A stretch of DNA of 64,000 nt from CAIVVT01 sp963757265. GTDB lineage: Bacteria > Acidobacteriota > Terriglobia > Bryobacterales > Bryobacteraceae. The notes beneath the pieces are model-generated. The model saw only the letters and a program-made list of their open reading frames with translations, made no database searches and was not told the DNA's origin. Shown in pieces: positions 9,318-17,596 of the stretch. The stretch covers positions 62,001-126,000 of the forward strand of contig CAVWRA010000003.1 of NCBI GenBank assembly GCA_963757265.1. The letters run 5' to 3'. The position numbers and the translations under genes are program-made. The stretch's first letter is position 1. Each line of letters opens with the position of its first letter.

Positions 9318-10960
9318 ATGATCAGACGCCTGCTCCCTGCACTCTTTCTTGCCGCGTCATTGTGGGCTCAAACGCCCGCCTCGGCCCCCGCGGCGGCGCC
9401 TGCCTCTCCCCCGGCGCCGGCGCCCCTGGCCATCACCGACGCCGATATCAAGGGCGTCGAGGCGCCCAAGGCCGATCTGCGCGCCAAGGGCGATCCCGAT
9501 GGCTCCCTGACCGGCACCGTGGCCGACGTCTCCGTCAGCGACTCCAAAAAGGGCCTCTCCATCGCCGATGTCGTCAACCAGATCGGCCAGAACAAAATCG
9601 CCGTCAACTTCGTCTGGACACTGGTCACCGGCTTCCTGGTCATGTTCATGCAGGCCGGCTTCGCAATCGTGGAAACCGGCCTCTGCCGCTCCAAGAACGC
9701 CAACCACACCATGATGATGAACTTCATGGTCTACGGCGTCGGCATGCTCGCCTACTGGTTGATCGGCTTCGCGCTCCAGATGGGCGGCGTCGGCGGCATC
9801 GCCAATCTCGGCGGCACGGTCCGCTGGCGCGCGAGTTCACCATCACCGTCTTCGGCAAGCCCTTCGGCCTGTTCGGCCAGAACGGCTTGTTCCTGATGAG
9901 CAGCGGCACTTACGACGTCGGCGTCATGGTGATCTTCCTCTTCCAGATGGTCTTCATGGACACCGCCCTGACCATCGTCACCGGCGTCGGCGCCGAGCGC
10001 TGGAAGTTCACTGCCTTCATCGTCTCGTCCTTCCTGATGGGCTGCTTCACTTATCCGATCTTCGCCAACTGGGCCTGGGGCGGCGGCTGGCTCGCCAACC
10101 TCGGCGCCAACTTCGGCCTCGGCAAGGGCTACTGCGACTTCGCCGGCTCGGGCGTCGTCCACGCCGTCGGAGGCATCACAGCGCTGGCCCTCGCCATCCT
10201 GCTCGGACCCCGCATCGGCAAGTACACCCGCGACGGCAAGGCCCTGGCCATCCCCGGCCACGACATCGTCATCGTCCTCACCGGCTGCTTCATCCTGGCC
10301 TTCGGCTGGTTCGGATTCAATCCCGGCTCCACCCTCGGCGCTTCCGGCAGCGGCAACCTGCGCATCGGCAGCATCGCCGTCAACACGATGCTCGCCGGCT
10401 CCGCCGGCGCGTTCGCCGCCATGCTTTACATCTGGCTGCGCTACGGCAAGCCCGACGCCTCCATGTCCGGCAACGGCCTGCTGGCCGGCCTGGTCGCCAT
10501 CACCGCCCCCTCCGGCTTCGTCAATCCCGTCAGCGCCGTCATTATCGGCGCCATCGCCGGCGTCCTGGTCTGCATCTCGGTCGCCTTCGTCGAAACCGTC
10601 ATGAAGGTCGACGATCCCGTCGGCGCCATCTCGGTCCACGGCACCTGCGGCCTCTGGGGCGTCCTCGCCGTCGGCCTCTTCGCCGACGGCAAGTCCAACT
10701 ACGGCGGCGCCTGGAACGGCGTCAACGGCTCCGTCACGGGCCTCTTCTATGGCGACGCCGGCCAGCTTGTCGCCCAGTTGATCGGCATCTCTACGCTGCT
10801 CGGCCTGGTCTTTGTCGTCTCGTTCGCCCTCAATCTCCTGATCGATCTGGTGGTCGGCAACCGCGTCTGCGCCAAGAGCGAACTCGAAGGTCTCGACCTT
10901 CCCGAAATCGGTGTTCTCGGCTATCCCGAATTCGAACTGAAATCTCCGTCCCCTTACTGA
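9318..10960 (+). CDS. amtB: Ammonium transporter Amt/MEP family, one frameshift
   Basis: About 547 aa if read through a frameshift near 9816. It is a trimeric-channel type inner-membrane ammonium transporter. A signal peptide (ALFLAASLWAQ) and a Pro/Ala-rich linker precede the first core helix (FVWTLVTGFLVMFMQAGFAI). After the shift come FGWFGFNPGSTLG, SGVVHAVGG and DDPVGAISVHGTCGLWG, the last two carrying the pore histidines. One base appears to be missing between GGCGGCAC and GGTCCGCTG; there is no slippery heptamer, so a sequencing slip or a recent mutation is likelier than programmed shifting. No glnK is adjacent; a TPR protein follows after 1 bp. Confidence 0.85.
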
Positions 10961-10961
10961 T

Positions 10962-11501
10962 ATGGAACTGACTCTTCAACCCATCCCGGCCGCGATTCGC
11001 CGCGAGCGGGCGCCCCTCGCGCCCGCCGCCCTCCCGGTCCTTCTTCCGACTCTCTGGCGCGACCCTCACTCGGTCGCGCCGGATCAGTTGAAGGACATCA
11101 TCACCCGCCTGGAGGACGCCTGCCAGCTGTACCCCGAATCGGCCGACCTGCGCACCTGCCTCGGCATGGCCCACGCCATCGGCCACGACGCCTACCGCTC
11201 CATGGACGCTTTCCAGGCCGCCCGCAGTCTCGATCCGGAAAATTACTGGGCCCAGCTCAAGTACTCCGAGCTGCTCTACCGCCTCCGCGCCCTGCCCCTT
11301 GCCGAGGTCGAAACCCTCCGCGCCCTCGACCTGGCCCAGGACAACATCCAGCTCGCCATGGCCCGCCGCCAGCTCCAGGAAATCCGCCGTCTCGCCCGTA
11401 AGGGCACCCGGAAGCCCGAGTGGAGCAAGTCCCTCGGCTGGCCTGCCATCATCCTGGTCCTGTGCACCGTCGCCGCCAGTTTCATTCGGTTCTTGCGCTG
11501 A
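10962..11501 (+). CDS. Tail-anchored TPR-repeat protein
   Basis: 179 aa. The middle (about residues 40-140) is tetratricopeptide-like: DACQLYPESADLRTCLGMAHA, then AFQAARSLDPENYWAQLKYSELLYR, then AEVETLRALDLAQDN. A single C-terminal hydrophobic helix (WPAIILVLCTVAASFIRFL) would anchor it in the inner membrane with the TPR domain in the cytoplasm. It starts 1 bp after the amtB stop, so it is co-translated with the transporter. The usual partner in this position is the PII protein GlnK; here a TPR protein takes the slot. A role as an adaptor of the transporter is inference. Confidence 0.8.
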   Translation: MELTLQPIPAAIRRERAPLAPAALPVLLPTLWRDPHSVAPDQLKDIITRLEDACQLYPESADLRTCLGMAHAIGHDAYRSMDAFQAARSLDPENYWAQLKYSELLYRLRALPLAEVETLRALDLAQDNIQLAMARRQLQEIRRLARKGTRKPEWSKSLGWPAIILVLCTVAASFIRFLR

Positions 11502-11610
11502 AAGGCGGCGGTTCTGCGACCCAAATGCCGCGTCTATTCAATGTGACGACACTTAGTCAGTATTGCGATGACAACGCGTCCTTGTGTGACGAGAATGTGG
11601 TGGTATTTCG

Positions 11611-11775
11611 ATGAAAACTAGAACCCTGCTGTGGTTCAATCTCTCCGCTCTGCTGGTCGGCTTGGGCCTGATCCTGCATGGCGCGCCGCCCGTGCCGGTG
11701 CTGCTCGGTATCGGCGCCGCCGGCCTTCTCAGTTTCCTGCGGCGCAATAAAGCTCCTGGCCAGCAGGCGCGATAA
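11611..11775 (+). CDS. Small single-pass membrane protein
   Basis: 54 aa. It begins MKTRTLLWFNLSALLVGLGL, continues through a second apolar stretch (VPVLLGIGAAGLLSFL) and ends in a basic tail. No strong ribosome site is visible, but the codon use matches the upstream operon. It may be a real small membrane protein or the remains of one; the tidy region ends here and an aquaporin fragment begins 12 bp later. Confidence 0.45.
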   Translation: MKTRTLLWFNLSALLVGLGLILHGAPPVPVLLGIGAAGLLSFLRRNKAPGQQAR

Positions 11776-11787
11776 AGCCTCGCTTGA

Positions 11788-12048
11788 AGGGCTCTCGCGG
11801 TCGGCGCTTATATCACCGGCGCTTACTGGTTCACCTTTTCGACTCCATTTGCCAATCCCGCCGTCACGCTGGCCCGCGCAGCTTCTGACACCTTCGCGGG
11901 CCTTCGGCCGGCCGACGCTCCGGGGTTCATCGTGGCGCAGATCGCGGGAGCAATGGCAGCGACGCTGCTTTTCCGGTGGCTTGTGCCATCCCTTCCGAAG
12001 AACGCTTCCAGCGTCATTGTTACCCACGCTGAGAAGCGACAAACGTGA
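11788..12048 (+). pseudogene. 3' fragment of an aquaporin/MIP-family channel
   Basis: An open frame without a start, bounded upstream by an in-frame TGA at 11785-11787, encodes 86 residues matching the C-terminal third of MIP channels: VGAYITGAYWFTFSTPFANP, then the second-NPA segment NPAVTLARAASDTFAG, then a last helix (FIVAQIAGAMAATLLFRWLV). The N-terminal two thirds, including the first NPA motif, are absent. A deletion or insertion has cut the gene, marking a boundary between the conserved block on the left and the mosaic on the right. Confidence 0.7.
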
Positions 12049-12199
12049 ATCGACCAGGCTGCACGATTGAGCGCCAGACGCGCGCCATCGCCCATGAAGT
12101 GGCAGCGAAGTTGAGCCGGCCGGCAATAACCCCAATGCTCACGAAATCCAGTACTAATGAAAAGGATGGGATGTTGATCTGCTACGGCAGAGAGTTTGT

Positions 12200-13270
12200 A
12201 TGGGAGCTGGCAAGGTCTTAGTACCGAAACTCATTCTGGTAAGCGGGTTTCTCGGAGCAGGCAAAACCACGCTGATCGTGCGTGCCACGGAGTTGTTGCG
12301 GCGCCAAGGTGTGCGTGTTGCTGTGATAACGAACGATCAGGACGGCGGACTGGTGGACACGCGGTTCAGCGAGGCCAGCGCCATTCCCACCGGCGAAGTC
12401 GCCGGCGGGTGTTTCTGCTGCCGCTTCTCCGACCTGATCGATGCCGCAAGAGAGTTGAGACGATATGACCCCGAGGTGATCTTCGCGGAGCCTGTAGGGA
12501 GTTGCGTTGATCTATCTGCCACCATCCTTCAGCCGCTGAAGGCATACTATCGGGCGGAGTATGAACCTGCGCCGCTGACTGTGCTGGTCAACCCAGAGTT
12601 GGCCGCGCGGGTCTTTGCAGGCAAGGCTGACGAGAATGTGAGTTTCCTGTTCCGCAAACAACTCGCGGAGGCCGATCTCCTCTGCGTCACCAAAATGGAC
12701 CGGTGCAGCACTTGCCCTGAATTGCCCGTGCCAGTGGATTTCCAATTGAGTGCTGTCACCGGGCAAGGCATCGCCGAGTGGTTGGACGAAGTGCGGAGCG
12801 GATCGCGAGTCGTTGGGGCGCAGCTTCTGGATGTGGATTACGGCCGCTACGCCGAGGCTGAAGCGGCGCTCGGATGGGTCAACGCGCAGGTGGACGTGGT
12901 GCTGCACCAACCGCTGTCGCCCGCGATGCTGGCCGGGCCTCTTATCGACGCAATCGAAGCGAACCTATCGCACGCCGGTATCGGCATCGCACATCTGAAG
13001 GTTTTCGATCGGTGTGGCACGGGGTTTTTGAAAGTGAGCATTTGTCGTAACGGCGATGAACCCCAGCCGGATGGCGATCTGGTGGCTTCTCCAGACCGGC
13101 GCCATGAGTTGGTGATCAACCTGCGGGCCGTTGGTGACCCGGATGTGTTGCTAACGATCGTCCAGCGAGCGCTCGGAGGAGTCGATGGCGAAATCGTGGT
13201 CCGCCACACCGGAGCTTTCCGGCCGTCACCGCCAAAACCAGAGCATCGATTTAAGGAGACGGTACGGTAA
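12200..13270 (+). CDS. CobW/G3E-family metal-chaperone GTPase
   Basis: 356 aa. Walker A GFLGAGKTT is at 16-24, the family CXCC metal-binding motif is at C71, C73 and C74 (GGCFCC), and the guanine-specificity motif TKMD is at 164-167. An extra CxxC pair (C169, C172) directly follows the TKMD, which is unusual and could be a second metal site. G3E GTPases insert or deliver Zn, Co or Ni. With nikR and cbiMQO next door, nickel or cobalt is the likelier cargo here, but the sequence alone does not decide. It is convergent with nikR. Confidence 0.85.
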   Translation: MGAGKVLVPKLILVSGFLGAGKTTLIVRATELLRRQGVRVAVITNDQDGGLVDTRFSEASAIPTGEVAGGCFCCRFSDLIDAARELRRYDPEVIFAEPVGSCVDLSATILQPLKAYYRAEYEPAPLTVLVNPELAARVFAGKADENVSFLFRKQLAEADLLCVTKMDRCSTCPELPVPVDFQLSAVTGQGIAEWLDEVRSGSRVVGAQLLDVDYGRYAEAEAALGWVNAQVDVVLHQPLSPAMLAGPLIDAIEANLSHAGIGIAHLKVFDRCGTGFLKVSICRNGDEPQPDGDLVASPDRRHELVINLRAVGDPDVLLTIVQRALGGVDGEIVVRHTGAFRPSPPKPEHRFKETVR

Positions 13271-13350
13271 ACCGTCTCCGCTAATGCTGGACGCAGTCGG
13301 CGCCCTTCCGAAAAAAGCAAGGATCCGTCTATCGTTATCCGTCTATCGTC

Positions 13351-13578
13351 ACCTGCGGTCTTGCCATCTTTGACTTAGGCGTTGCGCGGCAGATCCATCG
13401 GGGCGTCGAGCTGAGCTTGATTCTCCACAATCTGATCAATCAGGAGCGCTACAAATCCGATAGCCGCCCCGACCCACGCGTGGTGCCCTGCCCGCCCGTG
13501 GTCAGTCGCATCGACGCGACTCCCGGCTATAGGCCGACAGCCGTCGTTGGGATGACGCTTCGATTGCGAGGCAAATGG
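13351..13578 (+). pseudogene. C-terminal remnant of a TonB-dependent receptor
   Basis: A startless open frame reads FDLGVARQIHRGVELSLILH, then NLINQERYKSDSRPDPRV, then ATPGYRPTAVVGMTLRLRGK. The pattern of a penultimate strand ending in HNLxN, a short loop and a final VVGMTLRLR strand is typical of the end of a TonB-receptor beta-barrel. It follows a tandem 14-nt duplication at 13323-13350. Its place between cobW and nikR suggests that a nickel or cobalt receptor once stood here. Family assignment rests on barrel-end pattern only. Confidence 0.4.
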
Positions 13579-13581
13579 AGT

Positions 13582-13998
13582 CTACAGCGAGTCGCCGCTG
13601 GCCGTGATCGCCAACTGCGCGTGCTTGACACCTTTCGTGGCCGCCAGCGAGTTGGCGAAGCGCTGAACATGCGCCGACGTGCCACGCAAAGCAATCAACT
13701 CCATGCAGTTGTCATGGTCCAGATGGACATGCAGCACTGACAGAATCAGATGGTGCTGGTTGTGCTGCAGTTCGGTCAGCTTTTCCTCAAGCAGCCGCAC
13801 ATGGTGGTCGTAGACCACCGTGAGCGAGCCGACGACTTGGCCGGCGGGCCGGCTCGAGGACTCCCGTACCAGTTCGGCCCGGATCAGATCGCGGAATGCC
13901 TCGGATCGATTGGTGTATCCCCGTTGCTCAATGAGGGCATCAAATTTGTCGAGAAGGTCGGTGGCAATGGCCACGCCGATGCGCCTTAGTTCAGACAT
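13582..13998 (-). CDS. nikR: Nickel-responsive transcriptional regulator NikR
   Basis: 138 aa, usual length. The N-terminal ribbon-helix-helix (RRIGVAIATDLLDKFDALIE) binds DNA and the C-terminal ACT-like domain binds Ni(II). Candidate ligands H79, H90, H92 and C98 keep exactly the spacing (11, 2, 6) of E. coli NikR H76, H87, H89 and C95. It lies downstream of cbiO on the same strand with a 174 bp gap and probably represses the cbi transporter, and perhaps the former TonB receptor, when nickel is replete. I could not identify a convincing operator palindrome. Confidence 0.92.
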   Translation of the reverse strand: MSELRRIGVAIATDLLDKFDALIEQRGYTNRSEAFRDLIRAELVRESSSRPAGQVVGSLTVVYDHHVRLLEEKLTELQHNQHHLILSVLHVHLDHDNCMELIALRGTSAHVQRFANSLAATKGVKHAQLAITASGDSL

Positions 13999-14172
13999 CC
14001 GAACTCAAGGTAGCATACGAAGTCGCGGGGGCATAGCACGGCAAGACCCCAGTTGCCGCTCTCTCTTGACCACCCTGGAATTCGTCCAGTGAAACCGGTT
14101 CCGGGCGGGCGAAGCGGAGTCACACGAACATACGCACGAAGCCGTAAACTGAGGCCGTGAAGCGAATTCGAA

Positions 14173-14991
14173 TCAAGATTGGTGATCGTGGTGGCGGTGT
14201 GGGTGCGAGTGGACTTCTCCCGAGGTGTGAACATGAGAGTGGGCGTGAAGCAGGCCTGTCTCTCGGAGTAGATTGGCATCTCCGAGCACGCTCGCCGGCG
14301 CGCCCTCGGCCACGAGCCGGCCCGCCTGAAAGACGAAGCAATAGTCGGCGATGTCCTCAACGCTGTCGAGATCGTGCGTGGCTGTGATGACCGTCCGGCC
14401 GGTGTCCTTCCACCCCGCCAACAGGTCAATCGTCTGGCTTTGGCTGCGGGGGTCCAGTGCCGCCGTCGGCTCATCGAGCAGGAGTACCTGTGGGTCGAGG
14501 ATCAGGACGGACGCGATGGCCACGCGCTTCTTTTCGCCACCCGAGAGCCGGTGCGGCGGCCGTTCTATCAGATGCGCAATGTTCAGATCGTCCAACGTGC
14601 TGGTTACGCGCTGGCGGATCAGGTCTCGCGGCCAGCGCAGTTGCAACGGTCCGAATGCGAGCTCATCAAAAACGGTTGGATTGAACAACTGCACATCGGG
14701 ATTCTGGAACACCAGGCCGACACGGCGGCGGAAGTCAAAGGAGAACGTCTCATCCTGGAAACATTCTTCGGTCAGCGGTTGCCCGCAGAAGCGAATCGTT
14801 CCCGGCGCGGCAAACGAGAGACCGTCGAGAAGACGCAGGAGCGTCGATTTCCCCGACCCGTTGGCTCCCAGCAACGCGATCCTCCGTCCGGCCGGAATGG
14901 CCAGACTCAGCGCGTCGAGCGCGAGCACTCGCTCGTAACGATAGCTGACGTTCTCCACCTCAAAAATTGGAGTCGGCAAAGGGAATTCCAC
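14173..14991 (-). CDS. cbiO: ECF-type nickel/cobalt transporter ATPase with a histidine-rich tail
   Basis: About 272 aa from a GTG at 14991, five bases after the cbiQ stop; an in-frame ATG at 15060 exists but lies well inside cbiQ. Walker A GANGSGKST, the signature LSGGEKKRV, Walker B VLLLDEP and the switch histidine TATHDLD are all present, as is VFQNPDVQLF, typical of the CbiO/EcfA group. The last 24 residues contain ten histidines (HAHSHVHTSG... HPHRHHDHQ), a likely Ni/Co-binding extension on the cytoplasmic side. It is the third gene of cbiM-cbiQ-cbiO. Confidence 0.9.
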   Translation of the reverse strand: MEFPLPTPIFEVENVSYRYERVLALDALSLAIPAGRRIALLGANGSGKSTLLRLLDGLSFAAPGTIRFCGQPLTEECFQDETFSFDFRRRVGLVFQNPDVQLFNPTVFDELAFGPLQLRWPRDLIRQRVTSTLDDLNIAHLIERPPHRLSGGEKKRVAIASVLILDPQVLLLDEPTAALDPRSQSQTIDLLAGWKDTGRTVITATHDLDSVEDIADYCFVFQAGRLVAEGAPASVLGDANLLRETGLLHAHSHVHTSGEVHSHPHRHHDHQS

Positions 14992-14995
14992 TTTC

Positions 14996-15823
14996 CTAAC
15001 GTCCGATCCACAGGGCGGCCGCTCCCAGGGCCAGGAAGAGCGCGAGCCAACCCCAGTCACGAACTCTCATCTCGAATTCGTCGAGCACATAGACTTCTCC
15101 GCGGAAGCCGCGCGATTGCATCGCGAGGTAGACGTCGCCAGAGAGCTGCATGGTCTTGCTCAGCAGCACTCCGGCCGTGGCAACGGCCAGGCGCCGGGCC
15201 TCACGGGGCTCCAGCCGGCCGACCATGCGGCTGCGCCGCGACTCAAACATCTCCTCAGCCGTCCCGATCATGAGAAGAATATAGCGGTAAGTCATGCCCA
15301 GGATCACTACCAGCACGACCGGAACGCGCAGCACGCGCAGGGCCTTCAGAACGTGAGTCCAGGGCGTACAGAGAACCAACAACATGGATAGCGTCACGGT
15401 TGTCTCGACGCGTGAGATCAGATAGGTGGCGCTCCGAACTCCTTGGGCCGTCACCGCCCAACCAAGCGCCGGCAGGCGTCCGATCGGACGGCCCGGGGTG
15501 AGAAATAGAGCCGGCAGTGCAATCAGCCCGGTAAAAGCGAACGCACCCGCCCAGACGCGGATTACCAGAGTGCGCAGCGGCACCCGCGACGAGACCGCCA
15601 GAATGAAAGCGACGGCGAACACGGCGCCAATCACTTCCATGCGGCGCGAAGCGGCCGTCGCCACGATCAGTCCCAGAAACCCGAGCAATTTCACGCGCGG
15701 ATCGATGGCCTGCAGCAGACCGGCACGCCGCGCCAGTTCCTCCGATTCAAGCGCGTGGCCGAGAACCCGAAGAAAGCTGTGAATGGATCCCGCGATCATG
15801 CCATTCGGGCGCATGCTAGCCAC
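14996..15823 (-). CDS. cbiQ: ECF transporter transmembrane (T) component, CbiQ/NikQ
   Basis: 275 aa membrane protein. An N-terminal amphipathic part is followed by helices starting LLGFLGLIVATAAS, the central conserved SRVPLRTLVIRVWAG region and the cytoplasmic coupling helix segment EEMFESRRSRMVGR, whose Arg-rich ends contact the ATPase grooves. Near the C-terminus comes MQSRGFRGE, another family motif. The start overlaps cbiM by 8 bases. It couples ATP hydrolysis by CbiO to transport through CbiM. Confidence 0.88.
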   Translation of the reverse strand: MASMRPNGMIAGSIHSFLRVLGHALESEELARRAGLLQAIDPRVKLLGFLGLIVATAASRRMEVIGAVFAVAFILAVSSRVPLRTLVIRVWAGAFAFTGLIALPALFLTPGRPIGRLPALGWAVTAQGVRSATYLISRVETTVTLSMLLVLCTPWTHVLKALRVLRVPVVLVVILGMTYRYILLMIGTAEEMFESRRSRMVGRLEPREARRLAVATAGVLLSKTMQLSGDVYLAMQSRGFRGEVYVLDEFEMRVRDWGWLALFLALGAAALWIGR

Positions 15824-16889
15824 TCCGCCACCGGGCCGCGAAGATCCAATTCACCATCAGAGCCGCCAGCAGAATCAAGCCCGATCCAAAGGCCGCGGAG
15901 AGAAGATAACCGAACGAGGAACTGCGCAGGAACGACGGCGCGTAGGACGGGAAAGGGGCCGTCCAGAGGGAGGACAGACGCTCCAGCCCACGCGGCACTC
16001 CCGCGGGCAGCGGCCGATTCGCAGACACCGCAGCGATCTGCTGGCGGGCGCTGGGGTCCGCGAGATCGCGCGCAGACCACTCCCCCCACGCACTTCCGAC
16101 TGCCAGGATTCCTAGGGGAGTCAGCAGCATTAAGGCGGCGAGAACGGCCAGCAACGGGCGGATGGCCCGCCAAACAGAGACGCCGGCTTCGTCGCCGGCC
16201 GCGGCGGCTCCCGCTGCTGTAGCGCTCAGAAGGGACGGATGGCTTCGCTGCAGCCACGCCACTAACCCAGCTGTCAGGATCAACTCGGCCAGGCCGGCAA
16301 CGGTGAGGTGACCTGCCATCATCGCGGGAATCGAGATTTGCAGCGGGTAGGGTGCATACAGCGGTGCTCCTGAAGCGTCCCGGAACCATATCGGCTGGAT
16401 TCCGAGCTCGATGCCCGCCAATAGCGCGGCCACGTTGATCGACAGATAGCCAGCTACGCCCGCGGCAACCACGCGACGCCGCGAAACGATGGCCGAGCTC
16501 CCGGAAATGGCGCGATAGGTGAAGTAAGCAACCAGCGACCCGGCAATCGCCATATTGAAGCAGTTCGCACCCAAGGCGGTGATCCCGCCGTCGCCAAAGA
16601 AGACAGCCTGAATGAACAGCGCGATCGAAATCGCGAGGATGGAAGCCCACGGCCCCAGCACGATACTCGCAATCGAGACTCCCACTGCGTGGCCCGTGGT
16701 GCCCCCGGGCAACGGTAGGTTGAACATCATCACGACGAAGGAAAACGCGGCAAACACCGAAAGCAACGGAATCAGTTTTGTGGTGAGCTGACGCTTCAAC
16801 CGGCGCAGCGCAGCATACCAGAACGGCGCAGATCCCGCGTACAGGGCCGCGCAAGTCGCCGGACTCAAATAGCCATCGGGGATGTGCAT
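15816..16889 (-). CDS. cbiM: ECF nickel/cobalt substrate-binding component CbiM with fused PDGLE-like C-terminus
   Basis: 357 aa from the ATG at 16889. This start gives MHIPDGYLSP, whose Met1-His2 amino terminus coordinates the metal in CbiM/NikM, so the longer open frame upstream is not used. The core has GLPLPGGTTGHA-like NLPLPGGTTGHAVG and ALGANCFNMAIAG, both conserved. The C-terminal 110 residues continue into a segment ending in a membrane helix (FGYLLSAAFGSGLILLAALM), as in CbiM proteins fused to a CbiN/PDGLE-type partner. It is the first gene of the cbiMQO operon. Confidence 0.9.
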   Translation of the reverse strand: MHIPDGYLSPATCAALYAGSAPFWYAALRRLKRQLTTKLIPLLSVFAAFSFVVMMFNLPLPGGTTGHAVGVSIASIVLGPWASILAISIALFIQAVFFGDGGITALGANCFNMAIAGSLVAYFTYRAISGSSAIVSRRRVVAAGVAGYLSINVAALLAGIELGIQPIWFRDASGAPLYAPYPLQISIPAMMAGHLTVAGLAELILTAGLVAWLQRSHPSLLSATAAGAAAAGDEAGVSVWRAIRPLLAVLAALMLLTPLGILAVGSAWGEWSARDLADPSARQQIAAVSANRPLPAGVPRGLERLSSLWTAPFPSYAPSFLRSSSFGYLLSAAFGSGLILLAALMVNWIFAARWRSG

Positions 16890-16950
16890 TTCTTCGAAGC
16901 CGGCCGGTACGCCAGCAGTCCAAATCGTAACACTGTTCTGCGAGTCGTAG

Positions 16951-17220
16951 CACGGCGGCTCCATTACCGCCAGCCTTCTGCACAATTCCTCCGCGAGCAG
17001 CGGCATTCGGCTGGACGGAGGGTACTACAACACTCCTAACTCGAGCTATTGGATGCCGAACCACTTTTCGACCGCAACCGGCGGCACGGGAACTTACACG
17101 GACAACATCATGCGCCGCTTCCCGCTGGACGGATTCCACGCGAACATTCAATTCAATCGCAACCTGCATCGGCAGACGATCCTGGTGGGATCGGAAGCGC
17201 GTCACGACATGGCCCATTAG
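16951..17220 (+). pseudogene. Unidentified startless gene remnant
   Basis: A frame open between a TAG at 16948 and a TAG at 17218 encodes a protein-like stretch (GIRLDGGYYNTPNSSYW, then NIMRRFPLDGFHANIQFN, ending EARHDMAH). Its codon use and amino-acid mix look real, but there is no start codon with a ribosome site and I do not recognise the family. It faces the cbiM start on the other strand, so it is probably the 3' stub of a gene cut by rearrangement. Confidence 0.3.
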
Positions 17221-17596
17221 CTCGCGCGATCCATTGTTCACAGAGAACGGCAAGTGCCCCTACGTGCGCTTTTCGCTTTGAGGCTGAGTTTGGGCAAGCC
17301 GGTCGATGCTGCCACTCTCGAGCGTTACGGTGTTCACGTCATCAATCTGATTGTGACTCGCGAGTCACGTGCGCGGCGTGACACCGGACCGGATCGGCAT
17401 GTTCCTGAACGCACGGTCAAGCGTGACAGGATTCGAGGGGGGTGGTCTGCCTGAACCCAAAATGGAGCCAAGTTCCTGAACCGCTTCTGTTCAAGGGTTC
17501 AGGCCTGCGGAAACGATAAGGCGGGTGAGCGGCTTGGTGTAGGCTGAACAGGAGCCGGGAGTCCAAGACGATGGAAATCCCGGATAAGGAGGATTC
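17221..17596. other. Intergenic region with promoter/leader element
   Basis: No convincing gene. The left 250 bp carry short open frames without ribosome sites. The right end holds the leader element described separately (17529-17583) and the ribosome site AAGGAGG for the oxidoreductase at 17597. Confidence 0.5.
17529..17583 (+). promoter_or_regulatory. Recurrent promoter/leader element, copy a
   Basis: The block CGGCTTGGTGTAGGCTGAAC (TAnnCT box TAGGCT at 17540-17545) is followed by CCGGGAGTCCAA and GGAAATCCCGG. The last two parts fold: CCGGGA (17555-17560) pairs with TCCCGG (17578-17583), and inside it TCC (17562-17564) pairs with GGA (17573-17575). The ribosome site follows at once. Other copies stand at 19.05, 35.9 and 61.8 kb, with weaker ones elsewhere. 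Confidence 0.55.

Noticed and set aside
9362..10960. Independent 532-codon gene starting inside amtB
   Set aside because: Only the part after about 9816 is protein-like; it is the shifted continuation of amtB.
14011..14042. Possible NikR operator (GTAGCAT...CATAGCAC)
   Set aside because: The halves are not a clean inverted repeat and the spacing does not match known NikR sites.
15796..17253. A 485-codon minus-strand frame over cbiM
   Set aside because: Shadow frame; cbiM with its MHIPDG start and pore motifs is the real gene.
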